Positions 1 to 6,423 of a stretch of DNA of 23,458 nt are shown here, one piece after another (position 1 is the first letter of the stretch; every line of letters begins with the position of its first letter). The DNA comes from Phycisphaeraceae bacterium (GTDB lineage Bacteria > Planctomycetota > Phycisphaerae > Phycisphaerales > Zrk34): positions 1 through 23,458 of the forward strand of contig JANQJT010000336.1 in the NCBI GenBank assembly GCA_028281485.1. The letters run 5' to 3'. The notes beneath the pieces are model-generated. The model did not search any database, was not told where the DNA came from, and saw only the letters and a list, made by a program, of their open reading frames with translations. The position numbers and the translations under genes are program-made.

Positions 1-1748
1 AGCGCGGCATCACCATCACGGCCAAGAACTGCGCGGTGCACTACCGCCACAGCGACGGGGCCGACTACAAGCTGAACCTGATCGACACCCCGGGCCACGC
101 GGACTTGGGCGGCGAGGTGGAGCGTGTGTTGAACATGGCGGACGGGTGTCTGCTGGTGGTGGACTCGTTCGAGGGGCCGATGCCGCAGACGCGGTTTGTG
201 TTGCAGAAGGCGTTGGCGATCGGGCTCAAGCCGGTCGTGGTGATCAACAAGATCGACAAGCCCAACGCGCGGCCGGAGGACGTGATCAACGAGGTGTTCG
301 ACCTGCTGGGCGAGCTGGACGCGCCGGACGACGCGTTGGACTTCCCCGTGATCTTCGCGTCGGCCAAAGAGGGCTGGGCGACGGACGACATGAACAAGAT
401 CGGCGACGGTCACCCGGACAACCTGTCGGACCTGTACGCGGCGATCCTGGAGCACGTTCCGGCGCCGTACGCGTCGGGCTCGGCGCGCACCGAATCGAGC
501 GGGTTTGCCAGCGGGACCGAGGCGCTGGCGGCACCGCTGCAGATGATGGTGACGAGCATCGCGTACTCGGATTACACGGGCCGCATCGCGGTCGGGCGCG
601 TGCACGCGGGACGGATCAACGCGGGGCAGACGGTGACGGTGATCAACCGCGCCGGCGAGGGATCGCAGCAGCGTGTGGTGAAGCTGAACACGTTTGACGG
701 GCTGAAGCAGACCGAGGCCAGCCAGGTGATCGCCGGCGACATCTGCGCGGTGATGGGTCTGGAGAACATCGACATCGGCGACACGATCGCCTGTCCGGAT
801 CGGCCGGAGGCGTTGCCTTCGGTGGAGATCGATGAACCGACGCTGTCGATGTCGTTTTACGTGAACAGCTCGCCGTTCGCGGGTCGCGAGGGCGAGTTCG
901 TGACGAGCCGACAGATCTGGGATCGGCTTCAGCGTGAACTGCAGTCAAACGTGGCGTTGCGCGTCGAGCGCGACGAGGCGGGCGAGGCGTTCCTGGTGTC
1001 CGGTCGCGGGCTGATGCACCTGGGCGTGTTGATCGAGACGATGCGTCGCGAGGGGTACGAGCTGCAGGTGGGCAGGCCGGAGGTGATCCTCAAGGAGATC
1101 GACGGGCACACCTGCGAGCCGATCGAGCAGCTGGTGATCGACTGCCCGGCGGAGTGTCAGAACGACGTGATGTCGCTGGTGGTGAACCGGCGGGCGGAGA
1201 TCGTGAAGATGGACCCGAAGGCGGGCGCGGGGGATTACATCCACATGGAGTTTACGATCCCCGCGCGCGGGTTGATCGGGCTTCGGACGCGGATGCTGAC
1301 GGCCACGCAGGGTCGGGCCGTGATGCACCACAACCTGCTGCGGTACGATCGGCTGCGCGGCGAGGTGCCCAAGCGGGCGCAGGGCGTGATGATCGCGTCA
1401 CACTCCGGCGCGGTGACGGCCTACTCGCTGGACCGGCTGTACGACCGCGGATCGTTCTTCGTCAAACCCACCGATGAGGTCTACGAGGGCCAGATCGTCG
1501 GCGAGCACTGCAAGGACACGTCGATCCCGGTGAACGTGGCGATCAACAAGAAGCTGACGAACGTGCGTGCGGCGGGGTCGGACGATGCGACGCGGGTGAA
1601 GGCGGCGCGGGACATGTCGCTGGAGGCGTGCCTGGAATACATCGAATCGGATGAGCTGGTCGAGATCACGCCGGGCAGCGTGCGCATGCGTAAGAAGCTG
1701 CTGTTGGAAGCCGATCGTCGTCGCGAGGACCGCAAAGCGAAGGTCTGA
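1..1748 (+). CDS. typA: TypA/BipA ribosome-associated GTPase, 5' truncated
   Basis: Translational GTPase of the EF-G/LepA type that binds the ribosome and helps large-subunit assembly and stress adaptation. The gene enters from the left edge; the first full codon in frame is at base 3. The visible 581 residues begin in the switch I motif (RGITI), so only about 25-65 N-terminal residues, including the P-loop, are missing. G3 is DTPGH (about residue 28 of the visible part), G4 is NKID (about residue 82) and G5 is SAKEG. EF-G-like domains II, III and V and the TypA-specific C-terminal domain follow. TypA usually has Phe after DTPGHAD; here it is Leu (DTPGHADLGGEVERVL). A GTG at base 36 is an internal codon, not the start. 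The gene ends in TGA with no obvious terminator behind it. Confidence 0.97.
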   Translation, partial: RGITITAKNCAVHYRHSDGADYKLNLIDTPGHADLGGEVERVLNMADGCLLVVDSFEGPMPQTRFVLQKALAIGLKPVVVINKIDKPNARPEDVINEVFDLLGELDAPDDALDFPVIFASAKEGWATDDMNKIGDGHPDNLSDLYAAILEHVPAPYASGSARTESSGFASGTEALAAPLQMMVTSIAYSDYTGRIAVGRVHAGRINAGQTVTVINRAGEGSQQRVVKLNTFDGLKQTEASQVIAGDICAVMGLENIDIGDTIACPDRPEALPSVEIDEPTLSMSFYVNSSPFAGREGEFVTSRQIWDRLQRELQSNVALRVERDEAGEAFLVSGRGLMHLGVLIETMRREGYELQVGRPEVILKEIDGHTCEPIEQLVIDCPAECQNDVMSLVVNRRAEIVKMDPKAGAGDYIHMEFTIPARGLIGLRTRMLTATQGRAVMHHNLLRYDRLRGEVPKRAQGVMIASHSGAVTAYSLDRLYDRGSFFVKPTDEVYEGQIVGEHCKDTSIPVNVAINKKLTNVRAAGSDDATRVKAARDMSLEACLEYIESDELVEITPGSVRMRKKLLLEADRRREDRKAKV

Positions 1749-2073
1749 TCGGGTCGATACGCGGTGCAACCGTTACAACCGTTACAGATCGAACGCTTTG
1801 ATCGGGGCGACGGGAACTTTTTGACGGTGCCGAATGGCCCTGGCGCGGTGTAATAAACGATGCCATCTTTACTGTTTTAACCAGACGGCAAACGTCAAAC
1901 CGCTATAAGTCCAATCGGGCACGTTTGTTTCTCAATTTCTGAATCATACGGCATATTCAATGTACCTGCCTGCCGGTGGGTGCGCGCCGTCGGGGTGTGC
2001 GGACCGGCAGCCGGGGAACTCGCCTCGGGGTTGGTGTTGAGACCAGACGAGGCATCATGAAGGAGCTTCAGAT
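1749..2073. other. Intergenic region, 325 bases
   Basis: No gene seen. It holds a perfect tandem direct repeat of CAACCGTTA (1767-1775 and 1776-1784) just behind typA, which could be a pair of protein-binding sites. An AT-richer stretch (about 1850-1960) includes a TATAAG box and is the most likely promoter zone for the downstream gene, but I cannot match a convincing -35. An 8-bp perfect inverted repeat (CTGCCGGT 1970-1977, ACCGGCAG 2003-2010) would form a hairpin in the 5' leader. No intrinsic terminator for typA is visible. A good Shine-Dalgarno (AAGGAG, 2060-2065) lies 8 bases before the ATG at 2074. Confidence 0.5.
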
Positions 2074-3510
2074 ATGAAGCCGACGAACCTCTTGAATCGT
2101 TTGGGTTGCCTGGGTCTTGCCGCGATCCTGGGTATTACCGCCACCGCTCACGCCCAGGAGACCGATCTGCTGACCGGCCAGAGCCTCTACGGCATCGACG
2201 GCACGACCGGTCAGCTGAGCCGCTACGACTTCACGGATAAGACTTCCGAGTTGGTCGGCACGGTTCACTTCAAGGGCAGTTCGACGCCGCTGACCGGCAT
2301 CGAGGCGTCGGCCTACATCCCCCGCACCAGCAACATCATGGCCTTCTGGACCGATCCTGCCGACGGCCAGACCAAGATGATCTACATCAATCTCGATACC
2401 GCCGAGGCGACCGTGCTCGCCAACGATCTTGGCTCGGGCACGATCACCGGCGCGGTGGCGACGACGGAAGTCGCCCGGGCCCAGCTGGACGTGTTCCAGA
2501 AGACGTCGGAGAACACCGTGCGTGAGCACGCGATCTACGCGATCCAGAACCCGCCGTCGTTCGATTTCGATATCGACAACAACGTCGTCAAGCCGCAGCA
2601 GGACTTCGTGGCGAAGGTGACGGTGCTGGGCGCCGCGATCAAGAGCGGCAGCAATGACGTGCCGGTCTCGATGAAGGTGACGATCGGCAACACCGTCTAC
2701 GAGCCTTTCGGCAGCTACCACAGCTCATCGAACGGCAACGTCAACGACAGCAACAACCCCCGTCGCCACGTCTTCAGCGAGACCCACAGGGCCAATACGG
2801 CCATCACGATTTCCGCGCAGAGCTGGATCAGCGGCGACAGCTACATCGACACGACCAGCAACGCCAGCTCGCAGCAGGTCAAGGTGCTGCGCAACGGCGA
2901 CAACGTGCCCAATATCCAGGGCTTCGAAGGCCAGAGCAACATCCTCCACTTCGTCAACGACTACATCGACACCACCACCGACAAGATTCGCCTCGCCGAC
3001 AACCAGGTGATCTACCTGTTCGAGCTGGGCACGACAAACCTGTCCAGCAGCGCCGCCGACTTCCAGGACCTGGTCGTGCTGATCACGCTGACCGACGAGG
3101 TCAACGATCAGTCGATGGTGTCCGATGCCTCGGACAAGACGCGTCTGGTGAAGGTCAATCACAAGACCGGCCTGACCGAGACGGTGATGGAGCTGAGCCG
3201 CGAGTACGACTCGCTGGCGGCGAGCACCGCCGACGCGTTCCTGGCCACGAGCGGTACGGGCGTGTACCTGATCAATCCGGCGGCGGGCACCGAGACGCTG
3301 ATCAGCAGCGTGGTCGGCAGCCGCAACGCGATGGAGGTCTCCGGCGACGTGCTGTACGGCTTTGACGACGGCGTCGACCTGCTCGACGCGGTGTACGACC
3401 TGGCCGCCGACGCCGCGGCCGCCGAGGATTACAACCTCGGCCTGCAGGACCTGCGGACAATCGTGTTCGTGCGTCACCCCGACGTGCCGGTGTACATCGC
3501 CGCGGACTAA
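2074..3510 (+). CDS. Secreted protein of unknown function
   Basis: A 478-residue exported protein that I do not recognise as a named family. It starts with a clear Sec signal peptide: basic start, hydrophobic core about residues 10-24, likely cleavage after AHA (residue 27). The mature N-terminus (LYGIDGTTGQLSRYDF) and C-terminal segments (VKVNHKTGLTETVMEL, VYLINPAAGTETLI) have the alternating Gly-Asp/hydrophobic texture of beta-propeller or DUF4394-like secreted proteins; this resemblance is only an inference. Between them, about residues 150-300, is an Asn/Ser/Thr-rich insert with an Ig-like look. There is no PEP-CTERM tail, lipobox or membrane anchor, so it should be periplasmic or released. 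The start is fixed by AAGGAG 8 bases upstream and by the signal peptide. A strong terminator follows, so it is probably monocistronic. Confidence 0.85.
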   Translation: MKPTNLLNRLGCLGLAAILGITATAHAQETDLLTGQSLYGIDGTTGQLSRYDFTDKTSELVGTVHFKGSSTPLTGIEASAYIPRTSNIMAFWTDPADGQTKMIYINLDTAEATVLANDLGSGTITGAVATTEVARAQLDVFQKTSENTVREHAIYAIQNPPSFDFDIDNNVVKPQQDFVAKVTVLGAAIKSGSNDVPVSMKVTIGNTVYEPFGSYHSSSNGNVNDSNNPRRHVFSETHRANTAITISAQSWISGDSYIDTTSNASSQQVKVLRNGDNVPNIQGFEGQSNILHFVNDYIDTTTDKIRLADNQVIYLFELGTTNLSSSAADFQDLVVLITLTDEVNDQSMVSDASDKTRLVKVNHKTGLTETVMELSREYDSLAASTADAFLATSGTGVYLINPAAGTETLISSVVGSRNAMEVSGDVLYGFDDGVDLLDAVYDLAADAAAAEDYNLGLQDLRTIVFVRHPDVPVYIAAD

Positions 3511-3537
3511 ACCCGGCCCTACCCTTTGACGTGAGAG

Positions 3538-3564
3538 GCCCCGAGCATCGGCTCGGGGCTTTTC
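3538..3564 (+). terminator. Intrinsic terminator of the secreted-protein gene
   Basis: A perfect 9-bp stem (GCCCCGAGC 3538-3546, GCTCGGGGC 3551-3559) with a four-base loop is followed by a T-rich tract. It lies 28 bases after the stop of the plus-strand gene and just beyond the end of the convergent glycosyltransferase gene. Confidence 0.9.
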
Positions 3565-3584
3565 TTGTGCGCCGCGCGAACCCG

Positions 3585-4514
3585 TTACGCCTCGAGGATT
3601 TTTTGAAAATAGTCGTGGTACTGCTGGGCGACCGGGCCCAGGTCGAGATGCGCGGGGGGATCGTGCCTGGGCATCGCGGCCAATTGCTGGATGTGCTCGG
3701 CGACGGAGGCGGGATCGAGGTTGTCGATCGGCGCGGTGGAGACGGCGTAGTCCCAGTCTCGGTCAACGGGCATCATGACGCCGCGATCGCCGACGAGTTC
3801 GGGCGTGCCGCCGTTGGCGGTGTGCAGCACGGGCAGGCCGCAGCTGAGCTGTTCGACGACGGTGTTGGGGCAGGGATCGAACTTGGCCAGGTGGATGGCG
3901 TGCGTGGCGGCGCGGGTGATGGCGAGGGACTCGGTCGGGGCCAGCGGGCCGGTCCAGACGATGCGTTCGTGTTCGATGGCGTCGTCGGGTTTCGGGCCGA
4001 TCATGTAGAGGGTGTGGGGGACGTCGGCGGCGAGGAAGCCGCGACAGATGGATTGCGGGCGTTTGGTGACGCGCCACTCGGCGCAGGCGACCATGGCGGG
4101 CGCGTGGTCGAGATCGGCCGGTTCGATTGCAGCGATCGCCGCCTGGTCGATGCCGTTGAAGATGACGGTGTGCGAGTTCGGCGTCACGCCCTGTGCGGTG
4201 CAGCAGCGCAGGCAGAAGTCGCTCTGGAAGACCACGCCATCGGCGTGCCGCGCGGACTTGAAGATGGCCTTGTTCTTGGCGATGTCTTTCGGGTCGTTGC
4301 CGTTCCAGTAGATGCCGTCGAGGCGGAGCACGTTTTTGGCGCCGCGCGGCGCCAGCCAGCGGTTGTAGGAGATGATGGCGAAGTAGACGTCGGGTTTCTG
4401 ATTGCGTTCGACGATGCGCACGCCCATGGCCTCGAGCCGTTCGAACAGCCGCTTGCTGAACACGAGCGGGCCGGCGACGCGGCGGTTGAGGTCTGTGTTG
4501 ACGGCGATTTTCAT
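3585..4514 (-). CDS. GT4-type glycosyltransferase
   Basis: A 309-residue retaining glycosyltransferase of the GT-B fold, with a C-terminal domain of the Glyco_transf_1/GT4 kind; it would transfer a sugar from a nucleotide-sugar donor in the cytoplasm. The C-terminal donor-binding region (about residues 212-245) reads NTVVEQLSCGLPV then GGTPELVGDRG. The usual E-x7-E is D213-x7-E221, a conservative change. An FNGID segment (119-123) and EWRVTKRP (146-153) fit the inter-domain strand region of the family. The start is the ATG at 4514, which overlaps the stop of the upstream methyltransferase as ATGA (4514-4511), so the two are translationally coupled. An in-frame start further upstream would put a basic, low-complexity tail in front and is rejected. 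Substrate unknown. There are no flanking polysaccharide export genes. At 309 residues it is short for GT4 enzymes (350-400), so the N-terminal acceptor domain is compact. Confidence 0.85.
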   Translation of the reverse strand: MKIAVNTDLNRRVAGPLVFSKRLFERLEAMGVRIVERNQKPDVYFAIISYNRWLAPRGAKNVLRLDGIYWNGNDPKDIAKNKAIFKSARHADGVVFQSDFCLRCCTAQGVTPNSHTVIFNGIDQAAIAAIEPADLDHAPAMVACAEWRVTKRPQSICRGFLAADVPHTLYMIGPKPDDAIEHERIVWTGPLAPTESLAITRAATHAIHLAKFDPCPNTVVEQLSCGLPVLHTANGGTPELVGDRGVMMPVDRDWDYAVSTAPIDNLDPASVAEHIQQLAAMPRHDPPAHLDLGPVAQQYHDYFQKILEA

Positions 4515-5200
4515 AGGATCGGGATGTCGTTGGAGCAGACCACCATGCCCGAGCCGTGCTCCTTGTTGTCGATCACCCGGTCGCAGTCGCCGGTGTCGTT
4601 GATCGCCACGTTCTCGACGATCCACCCGTCTGTGTGCACGAGCACCTTGTGAGTGAAGGGGATCTTATCGATCATCTTGATGACGGATGGAAACTTCTTG
4701 CGGTAGTCGTCGAAGATGATGACGCTTTTCGGCTTGAGCTTGTTGCGGACGTAGTTGTAGTTGAGCTTGACGGATTTGGCGTCGTGCTGGGCGTCGATGA
4801 AGACCAGGTCGAACGGGCCGGCGATGGCGTCGTCGGCCATCTTGTTGGCGTTGGCGGTGACGTACTCGACGGAGTCGTCGTTGATGTCGAGTTCCTTGAT
4901 GAGGGAGCGGGCGAGTTCCGTGTTGGCGATATCGATGGTCGTGAGGCGCTGCATCTGTGCGAAACGCAGCAGGCAGGCGCAGGCGAAACCGCGACCGGTG
5001 CCGAACTCGAGGAAGTCGGTCAGGCCGAAGCGGTTGGCCAGCGCGGCGATCATCAGGCCGCGCTCGTAGTTGCGACGGTAGGAGACGCCGTCCTTTTCAC
5101 GGATCGCGGTCTTGTCACCGATACGGATCAGCTCGTCGATGTGGGGTTGATAGTCGAACGCGAGCGTCTGGAGCAGGTCGGTGACGGGTATGCGATCCAT
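4511..5200 (-). CDS. Class I SAM-dependent methyltransferase
   Basis: A 229-residue Rossmann-fold methyltransferase of the Methyltransf_24 type. Motif I is LEFGTGRGF (residues 64-72); the acidic residue at the end of strand 2 is D90 (TTIDI). Motif FDLVFIDAQHD (130-140) and IIFDDY (161-166) match enzymes often found beside glycosyltransferases that methylate sugars or related small molecules. The acceptor cannot be read from sequence. It precedes the glycosyltransferase and overlaps it by four bases, so both probably act on one glycan or glycoconjugate. The start at 5200 has only a weak, distant AAAGG upstream. A TACAAT box at 5265-5260 is a good -10 candidate for the pair. Confidence 0.88.
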   Translation of the reverse strand: MDRIPVTDLLQTLAFDYQPHIDELIRIGDKTAIREKDGVSYRRNYERGLMIAALANRFGLTDFLEFGTGRGFACACLLRFAQMQRLTTIDIANTELARSLIKELDINDDSVEYVTANANKMADDAIAGPFDLVFIDAQHDAKSVKLNYNYVRNKLKPKSVIIFDDYRKKFPSVIKMIDKIPFTHKVLVHTDGWIVENVAINDTGDCDRVIDNKEHGSGMVVCSNDIPIL

Positions 5201-5259
5201 GGGTCGATGGGCCTTTGTTGCGGTGGTCGTGCGATGCGGCGTGGTGCGGGACGCGGGGC

Positions 5260-5265
5260 ATTGTA
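5260..5265 (-). promoter_or_regulatory. -10 box for the methyltransferase/glycosyltransferase pair
   Basis: On the minus strand GCTACAATGCCCCGC (5268-5254) contains a TACAAT -10 box. The same 15 bases occur at the tRNA-Glu promoter (6265-6251). The -35 region here is weak. The predicted transcript would have a leader of about 50 bases before the ATG at 5200. Confidence 0.55.
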
Positions 5266-5329
5266 GCGAGGCCGATGGGAAAATCCGAGCGAGCCTGTGC
5301 TGTAGACAACGGGGTCGGGTGATCTGTGC

Positions 5330-6091
5330 TTAGAACCACTCGATGTCGAAGGGGCGGGTCTGGTAGCTGCGGAAGGTGCCGCGGATGCGGATCGGTCGAT
5401 CGATGTTTTCCCGCTCGACCCGGTCAATAAAATCCCGCTCACGCTGCGCGGCGCGGCGGTACTTTGTGATGTCTTTCTCGGTCCGACCCGACTCCACGCC
5501 GGCCAGGAAGCTCGCCTCGCGATCCCGGTAGAACGACAGGTAAGGCGGGATCGCCTCGGTCGATTCTGCTTCCACGTCTACGTTGCTCAGCAGACCGCTC
5601 TTGAATACGAACGTGGCGTCGGCTCGGAGTGGAAAGACGTTCGACATCTCTGCCACCACGGCGGGGTCGTGGTGCGCCTCAATCAGTTGGTCCACCGCCC
5701 GACGGGTCTTCTTCGCTGGCAAATCGATCGGCTCGACGTCGCTGAAGTCGTCGATCCGCACCCACCACGCCCGTAGATCGCTGTTAGAAGTCCTGAAGAA
5801 GTAGGTGTCGTTATAGACGGGTTCTTGCAGGGCGGGTGTGTAGAGCACGAGGGCGCCGGCGTTCTGATTATCCATCAGGGTCAGGATGACGCCGCCCTGC
5901 CCATCCGTGGTCTGATTCCATCCGACGCCGCCAAATGAAAACGTGATGCGGGGATGCGGCACGCTGCAGCCGTCCAGGTTCTCCGCGACGCCTGTGAAGG
6001 AAGCGGTCCAGATCGGATCGGTGCGTGAGCAGCCGATGAGGCTCACAACTGCGATCAACAGACACCCGAAATAGCCGGCCCGGTGCGACAT
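5330..6091 (-). CDS. Lipoprotein of unknown function
   Basis: A 253-residue predicted lipoprotein: hydrophobic segment LLIAVVSL followed by the lipobox LIGC (Cys21), then Ser-Arg at +2/+3, compatible with transport onward to the outer membrane. The mature part has no motif I recognise. Its N-terminal half is beta-rich (residues 27-120); the C-terminal third is charged and helical with many Arg/Glu. The start is placed at 6091 because the lipoprotein signal begins there; an in-frame ATG at 6124 would add 11 residues without a signal. A TATAAC box (6102-6097) is 7 bases before the ATG and there is no Shine-Dalgarno, suggesting a leaderless transcript. It lies between the tRNA terminator and the methyltransferase gene, 129 bases from the latter. 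Confidence 0.8.
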   Translation of the reverse strand: MSHRAGYFGCLLIAVVSLIGCSRTDPIWTASFTGVAENLDGCSVPHPRITFSFGGVGWNQTTDGQGGVILTLMDNQNAGALVLYTPALQEPVYNDTYFFRTSNSDLRAWWVRIDDFSDVEPIDLPAKKTRRAVDQLIEAHHDPAVVAEMSNVFPLRADATFVFKSGLLSNVDVEAESTEAIPPYLSFYRDREASFLAGVESGRTEKDITKYRRAAQRERDFIDRVERENIDRPIRIRGTFRSYQTRPFDIEWF

Positions 6092-6096
6092 GACAC

Positions 6097-6102
6097 CCGT
6101 TA
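6097..6102 (-). promoter_or_regulatory. -10 box immediately before the lipoprotein gene
   Basis: TATAAC on the minus strand ends 7 bases before the ATG at 6091, placing the expected transcription start at or next to the start codon. A plausible -35 (TTTCAT, spacing 18) is weak and lies within the upstream tRNA terminator region. Confidence 0.5.
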
Positions 6103-6125
6103 TACCACGCCGGGGGGTGGGCATG

Positions 6126-6156
6126 AAAAACGCCGCTCACGTGGGATTGAGCGGCG
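6126..6156 (-). terminator. Intrinsic terminator of tRNA-Glu
   Basis: On the minus strand a 9-bp stem (CGCCGCTCA/TGAGCGGCG, 6156-6148 with 6139-6131) and 8-base loop are followed by five T. It lies 13 bases downstream of the tRNA 3' end. Confidence 0.9.
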
Positions 6157-6169
6157 TCGAGGTAAAAAG

Positions 6170-6244
6170 TACCCCCAAGGGGATTCGAACCCCTGTCTTC
6201 AGCATGAAAAGCTGATGTCCTGGGCCAGGCTAGACGATGGGGGC
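6170..6244 (-). tRNA. tRNA-Glu (anticodon UUC)
   Basis: A 75-base cloverleaf on the minus strand. The acceptor stem pairs GCCCCCA with TGGGGGT (first pair G-U). The anticodon stem TCAGC/GCTGA encloses the loop TTTTCAT, which puts TTC at positions 34-36, reading GAA/GAG. The T arm is AGGGG-TTCGAAT-CCCCT. The discriminator is A. CCA is not encoded: the base run after the discriminator is CTTTTT, so CCA must be added by nucleotidyltransferase. It is transcribed alone, with its own promoter (6285-6258) and terminator (6156-6126). Confidence 0.96.
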
Positions 6245-6257
6245 AGCCAAGCGGGGC

Positions 6258-6285
6258 ATTGTAGCAATCCGATTGCGACGAGCAA
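6258..6285 (-). promoter_or_regulatory. Promoter of tRNA-Glu
   Basis: Minus-strand -35 TTGCTC (6285-6280), 16-base spacer, -10 TACAAT (6263-6258), then a GC-rich discriminator (GCCCCGC). The predicted transcript begins a few bases before the mature 5' end at 6244. A GC-rich discriminator is typical of stringently controlled stable-RNA promoters in other bacteria. Confidence 0.75.
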
Positions 6286-6409
6286 GACATCGGCACATCA
6301 CGGTGGCGCGGTCAACCGGATCGGTGATTTCGTGACATAAAGACGGATTATCGGATGGGATCGGGGTGATCTTCGGCCGTCGGGCCGACGTGACCAAGCC
6401 CGTTTTTCG

Positions 6410-6415
6410 TATAGA
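6410..6415 (+). promoter_or_regulatory. -10 box of the zwf-pgl operon
   Basis: TATAGA lies 8 bases before the zwf ATG (6424), with no Shine-Dalgarno between them; transcription would start at or next to the start codon. No good -35 is visible at the usual spacing. Confidence 0.5.
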
Positions 6416-6423
6416 ATCCGCGC

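Noticed and set aside
3531..4652. 373-codon plus-strand frame opposite the glycosyltransferase
   Set aside because: It starts inside the terminator region and its composition is antisense-like; the minus-strand glycosyltransferase is supported by motifs and by the ATGA overlap.
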